A program made the position numbers and the translations under genes. Source: Galbula dea (Eukaryota > Chordata > Aves > Piciformes > Galbulidae). From it: a DNA stretch of 64,000 nt. Below are positions 27,141-39,700 of this stretch, piece after piece (positions within the stretch are counted from its first letter, which is position 1; the number at the start of each line of letters is the position of its first letter). The stretch covers positions 124,001 to 188,000 of the forward strand of contig VWZX01000191.1 of NCBI GenBank assembly GCA_013399015.1, written 5' to 3'. The notes beneath the pieces were generated by a model that was given only the letters and a program-made list of their open reading frames with translations, was not told the DNA's origin and did not search any database.

Positions 27141-30100
27141 TTATAGAAAGTAGTTTTATCAGTGTGCTGAACCTGCCATTAGAGGTGGTTTTACTATTTT
27201 TACTAAAAATAAACATTTGAAAAAATTACCTTGGAGAACATTGTCTCCAAGCTTATTTATTTCCTTTTAATCACTGTTGCTTTTTTCCTGTCTATGGCAA
27301 TCAATTTAAGATTGCGTGCTTTTGAGAGGAAAGGAGTGGTACCTAATGTAGGATGTCTCAATAGTTTATTTCTTGTAACTGGTAGCGAAGTTCCTAAAAA
27401 GCAGTAGAACACGTGTAAGCTCACCTTGTGCCACAGCAGCATGGTACAAAATCTGCATCTTTTCTCCATAAACACCCTGCAACATTAGCTGTCAGCTGAG
27501 AATGTCCTGGTTAGAAGTCACACATCAAGCCAGTTTAAGTACCCAGATGGCCAGAGGTTTAACTCTCACAAATTACTAATGACATAGTACAAACCTTGAA
27601 TCTTAACAACAGTTTGAGGTAACAATCTATTAGCAACAGAAGACTGACACACTCTGATTGCATTGTCTTGCTACACAGACAAACACAAGGTCACAACTGC
27701 TAGGCTATGATTTTTAAAAGGGGCATTATGAACTACAGTCTAAGTTATTTTGTCTGAACATGGAATTATTCTTGATTAAGCACTGGTAAATGCAAATTTT
27801 AATTTCCATTTGTGCACCAGCTACCTCAAGCACAGAACCCCCAAACCCTGGGTAGCCACTATTACACTACAGTTTGAGTAACCTGCATAGCAACAGGGAG
27901 AAAGCATTAATTACCAGAGGGTAATTAAAGTTAGTGGAAGTTTTTAAGGGCAGGAGCTGGAAGAATTTTAAGTTCAGTCCTTGCCTAATGACTAGATTTA
28001 AAGTTGAGTCTCCCTTCAAAAGTTTCAGATACAATATAAGTTAACTCATTTCAATTCTATCCTCACAAGAAAACTACTGATCGTTTGACTTAAAATAACT
28101 GCTAAAGATCAATGAACATTATACAAGCAAATAGCTAATTTGTAAATGAAGTATCAGCAACATAGAATTCTAGATGTTTCTAGAGGATTTATTGGGAAGA
28201 TTATGAAAGTGTGGCAAATACAATATAAGTTTACATAATTTAGTCTTGAGAGTAGAGTGGCTTATGGTAACCATAAACATAATTGAAAATGCCTACCCAC
28301 AGTCAGTACTTTTCTGGTTTAAGCACAAGTTTACCAGAATTATTCATAGTGCAGATCTACTCAGAAAAAATGACAACATTGTATGTCTTGGCAAATGACA
28401 TATAAAATCTGCTCAGTTCACAGATGATAAGACAGCTTTTTGTGATTGCCAATACAATAAACTGAGCTTGAAAAATTAAAGCTTAAATGAGATGGACAGA
28501 AACACCAAGGACATCATTATACAATGTTGCCATTATTTTTGCACATTTTCCTTTCCTGAATGTAAGTCTGTTACTTCAGCAGGTATACAAAACTAATGCA
28601 TGTGTATAAGCAGCTACAAGTCAGGGTCTCAGCTGATTCTCAAGGAGTGTGCTACTGTTAATTCCACTGTTTTCCTTCTTTCATAAGAAAAAGGAATATT
28701 AGAAATTCTGCCACTGAGCATATGACAGATACATTGGGCAAGTCTGTTTTGTAAGGTGCTGTCACTTTTAGTCAGTCACTCTTCTGGTCCATCACTGTAC
28801 TTAAACTGTTCTGATACTAATTTTGATTTAAATCTCGAAGTGTTGTGGAAGAACAATTCTAATTGAATCACTGAACAGCTGTACCAGTTTGAAATGCTGT
28901 CACATGTTTCTTCATGGCAAAATATTCACATTCTTTTTATTGCACAGTTTGAAAATTCAGGTTATGTGCACATAAACCTTCATAGTGTTTGCACTGCAAC
29001 TTGCGAAACGTACATTTAAAATGACCGTAAAACATTTTACAAAATCTTTTTAAACAATTTTATATTCCTAAGATAAAAGCATCCTGAGAATGTTACAAAG
29101 TCGTTTTACAAGCCCTTCATTTCTGCTAAGCTTTATTTATCCCCATAGTTCCTCATTTGACAATTTTATTTTACAGTTAATATCTTGGTGCTATATTTCA
29201 CAAAATATCATTTAGCAAAAAGTACATCATTGGCATTCAAGTAATCCAGCCTTACATCTAATTTACAAGATAAACCTTTGTCAAGCTCTCAAGTCAGGAA
29301 AAAAATGAAACAAAATACAGAAATAGTTTTTAGCTCACTAAAAAAAATGTAAAGGCTTCGTGCATTAATAATTTGTCAAACATTTAAGCTACTCAGTTTA
29401 AGATTTTGGCAAAAAAAATCATCTATCCTTTTCAAATTTTCTTTTATTTTACACCAGATGTAAACATACAGCACAAAGACTGACAGTATTTAAGTAGTTT
29501 ACTGTTGAACTTTTTTCCTATTTCCTTTTTTAAAGTACTTAGGAAGAGCAGAATGTAAGTGCTAAGAATGAACTGAGTATCTTTGGGCTAAATTAAAGTC
29601 TTACTGGAAAAAATGTAAAAATAAATTAGGGTTTTTTTCCTCTACAGACATGTAAATAAATAGCCTTTGAAGAAATTCTACTGCTGCATCCTAAAGCAGT
29701 ATTTTCTTGTATCTTTTTGATCAAGACTAAAGCTTCACACATAATCTTGACTAATTTACTAGGAAGATATCCATTATTATTTACATATTTTTGTAAAGGA
29801 GTGTTCAGGGTCAAAAATATATTTCTTATTAAAAGGTAAGTGCCATCCTGATGGCAATGAATCAAGCTACAGAACAGAAGACAAGCTACAGAACATCCTT
29901 CGGTTTCTTACACCCTAGAACAGAGGAAGGAGATCAGGCAAGTTAGAGAGGTAAACAGCCTGGATTCCAGGAATGGAGATAGTGGCTCATTATATGAATG
30001 CTTGCATGGCCAGGAGTATCTACTCATACAGGCTTTATCTTCTACATATAGGTATCATTTTTTTTCATTGGCTGACTAAGCAAATTGAGAAGAGATACAG

Positions 30101-30522
30101 TTATGGTTGCTACAGTGAAAGAATGTTACCTAGGGTTTCCATCTGGATGGACCTGCTTTTAGAAGGCGGACAGGTGCTGAATATAAGCAGAGGCCACACC
30201 CAGATGGTACACTCCAGGTGGGAGTACGGCTACCTCAAAAGAAAGAGTAAACCACTTCAGCAATACCTTAAAGTATATAATTCAGTCATGTATGCCTTTT
30301 ATTTTAGGCAATGACCATAATCTGAAGGACCTTGTTAATCTTTAAGGCATCAGTGCACCAGGGACTAAAAGCTCCAGGTAATAAATATGGAGGGGGGTGG
30401 ATAAAAGCAAGCATCTTTGTGGCAGAAGCTCTCGTTATGTATCTGCTTTGTTGGCTAGTTCCAGGGAAAATACTTTCAGGGATTGCAGAAGGGGAATGTT
30501 ATACGCTGTTCTGAGAAAAGTA
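27130..30522 (-). other. DMXL1: Probable DMXL1 3' UTR
   Basis: No spliced coding sequence continues past the stop. The stretch is AT-rich with long T/A runs and no recognised transposon except ordinary low-complexity DNA. Several AATAAA hexamers occur on the minus strand (near 28.94, 29.14 and 29.17 kb), so shorter 3' ends are possible. The lower boundary is set by the best poly(A) signal and is an estimate. Confidence 0.55.
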
Positions 30523-30747
30523 CTAGATCATAAGTTTCACATCATTTTTTAACACATCATTGAAAGGACTGAATCTATCAGGTAAGATTCTCATCTTTAC
30601 TGTTCCATCAGCACCACAGGAGAATATGTGGTTTGCTGGTCCTGCTTCAATCTGCATGACTCCTGTCCCAATGTTTCTGAAGAGAGACTGTCGAGCATGC
30701 TCATTGATGAAAGTGTGAAGAAGACTGAATGTAGACAGACTCCATAC
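30523..30747 (-). CDS. DMXL1: DMXL1 terminal coding exon with TAG stop
   Basis: The acceptor is CTTTTCAG. Encodes VWSLSTFSLLHTFINEHARQ, then the last blade (NHIFSCGADGTVKMRI) and tail (FNDVLKNDVKLMI). The stop TAG is at 30525-30523. The exon continues into the 3' UTR. Confidence 0.96.
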   Translation of the reverse strand, partial: VWSLSTFSLLHTFINEHARQSLFRNIGTGVMQIEAGPANHIFSCGADGTVKMRILPDRFSPFNDVLKNDVKLMI

Positions 30748-33700
30748 CTGAAAAGCATCAAAATATCAATCTCTCATAAGGATAATTACCATGATCTAAA
30801 AATTCATCAGTAATGAGTCATGAAGAAATTGGTCTACATTTTGCATTCATTTTTCTGACACTAACTGTAAAAGATATGTAGCAATCTGTAAGACACAGTT
30901 ATAGAGTATTAATATTTATTTTCTATAATAAGGATTATGTGTAGGGACAAAGGTAAGACTAACTAAAATAAGGACTGCAAAGTAAGACAAACATTTCGTA
31001 ATTAAAAGAGTAAATGTGAAAATCAGTTGAGAACAAATGCCTTCCCCTCATTAATACCTTTATGTTGCCTTCAGCAGATCCTGTGACAAAATACTCTTCT
31101 GTAGGATCAACAGCAATCGCTTTGACTGGAGAATCATGACTCTGGAGTAACTGTTGCTGCTGTTTTTGGCGAAGATCAATTATGCATGTAAAGCCTTTTC
31201 TGCCTCCGGATATTAACAGCTGATGTTTTGGAGCGTATGCTAGCACAGTTGCTCCACTATCATGACAGACAAAAGCTGAAAGACAAAGTAAATTAAATTA
31301 AATAAACAGAGTACTAACTTCAATTTCACAGTATAAACTTTCATTTTCCTTCAACAGCTAATGGTCTAAAGCAGTAGCAAGCGTGACTTTGATGCTGTAA
31401 CCCAGCTGATCACAACAAGTCCATTTATTGCAGTACCGTATGTATGTAAGCCCACGTTCGCATCAGACATCCTGAAGTTGCAGTGTTCTCAAATTAAGCA
31501 GTTACTATCTGTATGAAAAAAAGTATATCCTTCTTCTATCCCTGTTCACAACCTATTTAACCTTGACCAGAAACACATTCTTTTCAAACTCTCCACCGCT
31601 TGTTATTTTAAGGCATATATTTCCCCTAAGAAATGTCCCCCTAAATTACTTGCCCAACTATCTTGTAAATTTCCAGTGGTTATTTTACTTTTCATTTGCT
31701 GCTTTTTCACATTTATCTGGTTATGTCTACTCCCCCAGTTGAGCGAAGAAAGTAAATGAAGATTACAGTTACCAGAACAGAGCTCAGTATTCTGAGATTA
31801 GACACCATGAATCCTTACAAGTAGCACACAGTACATTTTACTTGTAGTTCAAAAGGTTCTCTAAATTGCATTTAGAAATTCCACACATCTCACACATATA
31901 CTTAAGCATTCACCATACTTCAATTACAAGGAGTTTGCAACTCTCTGAGCCTACTTCTGTATTTCAGACATTTAAATGTATTTCTTTATTACTAGTATTT
32001 TTTTGGAACAAACATGGGTAGAGCCCTTCCCAAATCTTCGTTCGCGAAGCCTAGCCATGATGATTTTTTTGCAGTGGAAAAGTTAAGGAAACATGCCTAA
32101 ATATTTATTACATCCCAAAAAGCATACTTATAGGAATAATTCTTGTAAAGCACTTTTGTATTACTGTGCTTAGATATCTATACATGCACACACACTCGGA
32201 AAGCATGTAAAAAATTCCACAGTATTTGGCATAATACATAGAATAAAAGTGCTATAGAATTGGACAATCTTTGAAAACAAAAATGCACTGCTTTACAAAT
32301 ATAGCTAAGTTCATCTTTTTGTGTGACTTAATTAGAGATACTATTTGTGCATCTGCTTGTTCAATAGTCATAAAAAGAAATCAATGTTTTCTAGAAAATC
32401 TGGTGCATTTATTCATATACATACCTTCAGAGAACTGTCATAGAATCATGGCTTCTTTGAGAACAGATTTTCACAGAGGCAATGATGTACTTAACTGTAC
32501 ATAAAAAGCATGTCCTCTCATATTCTCCAGACAAACTGCATCTGCATGTGTCTGATGCTATCTTTATAGTACTATTATTTTTCAGCTGGGATAGAATTAA
32601 TTTCCTTCTTAGCAGCTAGTACAATTCTGTGTTTTGGATTTACTGTGAGAAAAATGTTGGTAACACACTGATGTTTTAGTTGTTGCTAAATAAGCATTTA
32701 CCCTAAGTTACGAACTTCTCAGTTTCCCATGCTCTGCCAATGAGGATGTGCACAAGAAGCTGGTAGGGAGCATGGCCAGGAAAGCTGACCTGAACTAGCC
32801 AAAGATATCCCATATAGCAGAATGTCATGTTCAATATTTAAACTGGGGGGCGTCAGCTGGGGTGGAACAGATAGCTGCTCAGGGACTGTGTGGTCATCAG
32901 TCAGCAGGTGGTGAGAAACTGTATTGTGCATCACTCGTCTTTTGTTGGCTTTTATTTCTTCTTTTGTTATTTGATTCCTGCTGTTACTATATTTCCTTAT
33001 TGTTATTATTTTAGTTTAGTTATTAAGCTGCTCTTATTATTTATTTAGTTATTATTATTATTAGTTATTAATATGTATTTAGTTATTAAGCTGCTCTGAG
33101 TTCCATCTTTTTTTTCCCCAATTCTTCTCTCCCTGATACTGGGAGTGAGGTGGATTGAGTGAATGTTTAAGTTGTTGGCTGGGGTTAAACCATGACAACA
33201 TAGCTGATAACTTTTGAGTTAGACCTTTCTGGTTTATGAGTAGAGATACAGCCAAAGGAACCTTGAATCGAAGGCTGTGGAAGCATGTCCTGCAAATACG
33301 CATTTCACAATCATGCTAAAAACTCTGTTACAGTCTTTTCAACACGCTAGTCACCACAAGCAGGTGTTGCTTAACATCTTAAGAAGGAAATCACAGATGT
33401 CTGGCTGTCAAGATTGCCCTTGTGGAGCAAAGACACAAGGTGTGCAAAGGAACTTGCTTATGTCCACAAAACCGGTAATTTATACATAACACTAAATTTC
33501 TCAAGAATCTGTTTTTATTTTCCTGCTGGTGCACTCAGACAGACAGTGAAAGATGTTCTACTGCTAATATTAAAAACACTTCCCACAGTAACTTTCCAGA
33601 AAGACATACACACACATGTATTTTTTTTTACTGTGATCCAATTATTTTGCTATTTGTATTTTACTTACCATGCACCAAGCTATTTGTAGGTGAAACCAAA

Positions 33701-36700
33701 GTATCCCAAAGACAAATATTTCTGTAGAAAAAAAATATGTTTTAATTCAGCAGCAAATGTTCTAAAGTATTTTGAACACTTGAAAAGTCAACTAAACCTT
33801 AAAACGATTCTTTAAGGCGTAACATTACTGTTAACAGACTTTCAGGGAGTACTTTTGAGCAGACCCCAAATTACTTTCATAGTTGCACATATACTACAAG
33901 AACACCCTCTACACAATCATACTATGAGTAGTTATTATCATGGAAGATTTGTATTGAGTTTCAATCTTTCATAGCTCAATTCACCTGAATGTTAGCAGTT
34001 TTTCATAGAATTCATAGAATAGCCCGAGTTGGAAGAGACCTTAAAAATCACCTAGCTCCAATCCCCCTGCCATGGGCAGGGATGCCACCCACTAGGCCAG
34101 GTTGCCCAGGGCCACATCCAACCTGGCCTTGAACAGTGCCAGGGATGGGGCATCTACAACCTTTCTGGGCAACCTGTTCCCGTGCCTCACCACCCTCTGG
34201 GTACAGAATTTCCTCCTAAAATCCAAAGATTAGGTCGTGCTTTAGCAAAGCCTTCAATGGAGATTCAATATACATCCAAAAAAAGGAAAACATGTTTCAG
34301 TGCACCCCAACTGCCAGCATTCTGAAATAAGTGTCTGGCAGAAGCGCCGGCAGCAGGCCTGGGAAGAAGCCTTCAATACCTTGTGCTCACGCAGCCCCCA
34401 AAAGTGGGCTCAGAGCGCTGCCACCAGCCACTGCACCTCAGGCCACGGAGCCACCTTGGCCTCGGCATCTGCACCTGGCACCACTGCACTATTGCTTGGT
34501 CAAAAGTGTGAAATGAAGAGTGATGCACAACTCCCTACATCTATAAAAATATTTTAAGACAGGTTCATATGAATAGAACAGAACAGTTCAGTTAGAAAGG
34601 ACCTACAAAGATCATCTAGTCCAACTGCCTCCACTTTCAGGGATGATCAGAAGTTAAACCATGTTACTAAGGGCATTGTCGAAATGCCCCTTAAACAGTG
34701 ACTGTCTTGGGGCATCAACTACCTCTCTAGGAAGCCTGTTTCAGCGTTTGACCTTGCCCTGAGGAAAGACATGCTTCCTAATGTCCAGTCTGAACCTCTG
34801 CTGATGCAGCTTTGAACCCTTCCTACATGCCCTACCACAGGATACCAGGAAGAAGAGATCAGCACCTCCCTCTCCACTTCCCCTCCTCATATAGAACATG
34901 AACAGAGGATTTGTGCTTCCCTGTGGAACCTCCTTCACTAAGCATATGGAATTCAGCTGCACACACTGCTTCTCTCCACCTCCCACAAATTAAACACAGC
35001 AAATGTACACTTGTTGCTCTTACACTACTAAAGGAAAATTAACAAAAAAGGACATGGGGGGAGGGAGGGAGAGAAAACATGGCACTACTTCATTTTTATG
35101 CATTATCACAGCAGTTCTTACCTGTTGTCAGAAGACAATCCTGCTGTGGCTATCAAAGATGATGAACTGATGAAAACAAAGTCATTGGCGGTTTTGTTAT
35201 GACACTGCCATGTCTGAAAAATTGCATTAAAAATTATTAATTAAAACAGAACATGATTTTTGGAAGCATGAAATCTTAAACTTCTTTGAGAAAGCAAACT
35301 CTCAAAAAAATTTAAAGTGCACAGGATATACAGGTATGTGTATGCCTTCTGATACTCTTAGTTTTTCACATTCCAGTCCTGCATTACTGACAACTAACGA
35401 TTATTGACAAGTCTCAAAGAACATAAGTTATTTCAGATCTAATACTGCATTTTCTACTCTCCAATTTAGTAAGTATGATTATGACTTAGGAATTTGTCTG
35501 TCATACAGATCATAGGATGGTAACAATATATTATTAAATTTTGATAACAATGGTTATCAGCACAATCCCTGCCCTCTCTTAACTGTTCTAAAGGGGGAAG
35601 GAAATAAGAGAGCACAAAACAAGTTTACGCAAGCAGATTTAGTTTTCAGCTTACCAAATAAGGCTTAGGTGAATTTCCAGTAAGTGGGCAACATTTCCAA
35701 TTTGTTTGATATAAACTTATGTATCCATCAGCATCAACAATTCCAAACTGAAAAACATCCATTAGTTATAAACATATATGCATGTATTACAGAGAAATTA
35801 TCCATAATTCAGAGAAAGAATTTTACATTTGAAGAATGTGATGGTTTTGCCAATTTACCATTACATCTCGGGGGAGGAGGGAAAGAAGAAAAGGGTAAGT
35901 ACAGAAGCACTGTTAGTTACCTTATTTCCTTGGTAATTGAATCTCATTCGAGTCACCCTTGAGTTGCCGCCAGACCGGAAGCATGTGATTTGCTGTGCAT
36001 GACCCCATTCAAACATTCTCACACTACCATCTTGAGCACCTGTCAGGTCTGCAGTAGAAAACATCTACATGACTTTTCACAGGTTTTATAGCAGTTGAGC
36101 AGGAAGGTTGCTTCCAAAATGTTAAGAAATCTCACACTAGCTCATAACGTCCTCAAAATAACTAGAGGCACAATATGTGCCACAGTACCTGGCATAACAT
36201 AGGAGTAGTTAGTACCACGGAAACTTAAACCTGTGCTATTCAAACCTTACTGAACTGCATTTACTCATTATTTAAGAATGGTATTTAGATGATATTGGAA
36301 TATAAAGCTATTTATTTGGAGATTGTAACGTATCCTTTTCCTACCACCTTTCATACAAGTCACAAATAAACCAGAAATAAGTACTTTTGCTATTTTAAAA
36401 AAAAAAAAAAATCACTGTTTCTAAAGGCTATTCCATATCCCCCTTTTTTTTTTAAATGAAAACCAGGTTCAGCTTATAAGGAAATGATTGCTGTGCTAGT
36501 ACAAAATAGCAGCATACTAAGAAACAGGGCCAATAAGTAAATATATGATCTTTAGATAACGTTTTTTCTTTCTTTAACAAACCTGAACTTACAATATGGT
36601 AATGTCGGATGAGAAGCCATTCTTCTGACGTTATTAATAGCCTTCTTCAGCATCTGTTCAATACACAATATAAAACAATTAAACAATGCTACTGAACAAA

Positions 36701-39700
36701 AAGTTACTGAAGTAGAATAATCAGTGATCAGAGACAGTTGTTGCCTATCAAAATTTCTATTGAAAGTCAGTTCTGACTTTTAGAAATTTCTTCCAAGAAT
36801 AGTGTAGATGTTAATACTTTTGCAGCTTTATATAGGTAGGTAAATATTAACTTTTCGCTTCAGAGATTTATGGATCCAAATATAAACACTCCTTAGACTG
36901 CAATCTTACCTCTTTTCTTGCCAAATCCTTTCTGATTCCATTAAAATTATTGGAATATTCCTGAATATTGTAAGATAAGCAAGACAGAGGCAGAAGCATG
37001 TAAAGAAAGAGGTAAAAAAACTTTTAACAGAAGTCAAAAATAGGAAGGAATATATTTATTTTCAAGTCTAGTTAATTTATTGTCATTGATTGATAAGTGA
37101 TTATTTGTGGCCATCCAAAATATGCAATATAGCTAGCACCTGGGAAATAAAAAAAAATTTCAAAAGCATTTATAATTTTGCAAATACAGATCCAATGGAT
37201 TTTCAGTAGCACTTTTGTTCCTAAATTCCAAAATCTGCTTTGAGTAAAGTACTTTACAAAGAATGCTGCTTTTTAGCTCATCAATTCCTAACTGTGAAGA
37301 GTTCAATAGATGAAGAGGACTGGAAACATTAGCCCAACCCACAACAGAAAATAAACTGTAGGGACTTTTCATCACAGAAATGCATTTTCCTTGCATACCT
37401 CTTCCCTTCTTCTTACTATTGTACATCAAAATTACTTTCACAGTATGAGCTAATTTGGAAAAGATCTTTTAAGATCACCCAGCTCAAGCCTGACTTTTGA
37501 CTGCTTTAATTTTGTAGTGTGTTTTGCCACTGCTTTGTCACTGAAACTGCAGGTAGTGAATCAATTATTTTAAGCATGCTGTCCTCCCCTAGCCTCCAAT
37601 TATATTAGGGTGTCAAGTGGAAGGAGGTATGAATTACAAATTTTTACTTGCTTTGTATTACTAAATATGGTCTGAAGAGCTGAAAAGCAATGTTCTCCAA
37701 ATTTTCAGTTTGCAAACAAAAAGGAGGAAAAACATTGGAAGGAAAATTGGGGTTTTTGCTAAAATTTCCTGGGGTTTGGGTTAAGGGAGTAACTGCAGTC
37801 CTCCTGATTACATTTTGGAAGCAGATTCATATCTTTCAGTCCCAAAGCTTTATTACTTGTTGAAGTGAAAACCTTATGCCTCTTGGGTATCAAAGTTTAT
37901 TTCAAAACACTTTCCTGTGTTTTGAAGGCAACAAATATCTTCAAATACATATTTTCCATTCTTTCTCTGAGTACTTTAAACAACAGGGAAAAAAGTTCAA
38001 TGGTTTGGTAAAACATTGGTGAATAAAAGAATATATACACTATAAGATTTAGGATAAGATAACAGAGATTATGTTCGTCAAACATGATTTACTGACTAGT
38101 ATATGCATAAATTGCAATACTTTGCTCTATGAACTGACAATTTATTCGTGTGTAAGTGAAAGAAACATTAATCATGCTCATTCTATTTCTTCATCAAAAG
38201 GAAGGGCTGTGTTGAGTTTTACAGCTCCTACATTTTACCCAGAAGTCAAAGAAAATAATCCTTCTTCATTCAACAGGTAAGTATGCATCGTGATCTCCTA
38301 ACCTCTACTGCATTACACTTTGGAAAAATATAAGCTTACAGAAACATGCCTCTGAAATACTATGCTAACATAACTCTGGTGCAGTGTCTCTGATTTAGAA
38401 GTCAAATATCATTATCAAATGCAAATATTTCCATTATCAATTTAACTCTTTGATACTGCTAGCCCTGTTTCCCCTTAACAATAGCTGATGACTACAATGC
38501 AGGTTTCTTTGTTGGAGAGCCGAGTGCTTTGGGCCTAATGTACAGCAAAACTGAAGAATAAAAAAGCTTAAAATCTGACCCACCAGTTAATAAATTGTGA
38601 ATCTTGGTGTCAGTCATTCCAGCTTGGAAGACAAGCTGTTGAACATTGCTTGAGTTTTAAAGCTGACAGAACATACTATTATCTTCAGTGCTTTCTTAGA
38701 AACACCTCCTGTTAAGAACTGTGTAAACACACAGTACTGAAGGATCTGGTGATAAGCCCCTCATCTTACCTTGTTATCAACTGTGTAACAGGTAGCAGGG
38801 AAGAAATGTAACAGAAAAACCTTAAAGCTAATAAAACATTGTAACTGCCTGAGCATAAGTCCAATAGCATCCCTTGCTGATGGAAGTGAAGCAAAGACAA
38901 GATGACTGAAAAGCTAGTAATGGTAAAAAAGAACAGTGAACTGTATCTACCAGATGGGCTGCAAATGATGGAAAAGCAAAGATGGGAACAAGGATCAAAA
39001 ACAGTATCTGAAGGAACAAAGTAATACAAAGTAACAACAGAAGGATTTTAATGAAGCTAATTTTCCTCCAGATTTCAATCCTCGCACAGTAACACCATTT
39101 CCTCCCAAGAATTCCTTTAGGTTCTTTCATTTACTTTGTCCTTCGTTCAGTACCTTTGTCTCCCCTCCCTCGTGGGCAGGTGTCTTTGTGTGCTGTGGTT
39201 GGTTCTCTACTCTGCCACAGTCAAACAATATGCCAAATAAAATCTAGGTCCAGAGTTTAACAGCAAATACAAGCATAGCCATACACCTTCAAGTAAGAAA
39301 GTTTTACTAGACATAAAATAGAAAGTTATGTAGGAATAGTTTACATAATTATGTAATTACTTTGTTAAGAAATACACACGTTCTATACATACTTATAAGC
39401 AATATACATACATATATTTCTAAAAGGAAGTAAGAAGAAAGCGGCAAAGAATACTTGCAGAAGAGATCTGATTGTGATGCTACAGCTGCAAAACTGGCCA
39501 CTAAGGTCAGTAGTTCCTAAATAGAAGGAAGCAGTGTAGGTAGCTGCACAATAGCCATTTCCATGGTGTGGGTAACATTCTGATTCTTAAAATGCTCATT
39601 CCTTATTCACCCCTCCTAGTTATCAAGTGTTTTAAAAAATCAACTACAAAAGGAATTAACATATGATTCTCATTCTGCCAACACTTAACGGACTTGCTCC

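Noticed and set aside
29973..30314. 113-codon plus-strand open frame just beyond the DMXL1 stop
   Set aside because: It lies antisense to the DMXL1 3' UTR, has no flanking splice signals or family resemblance, and is of chance length for the region.
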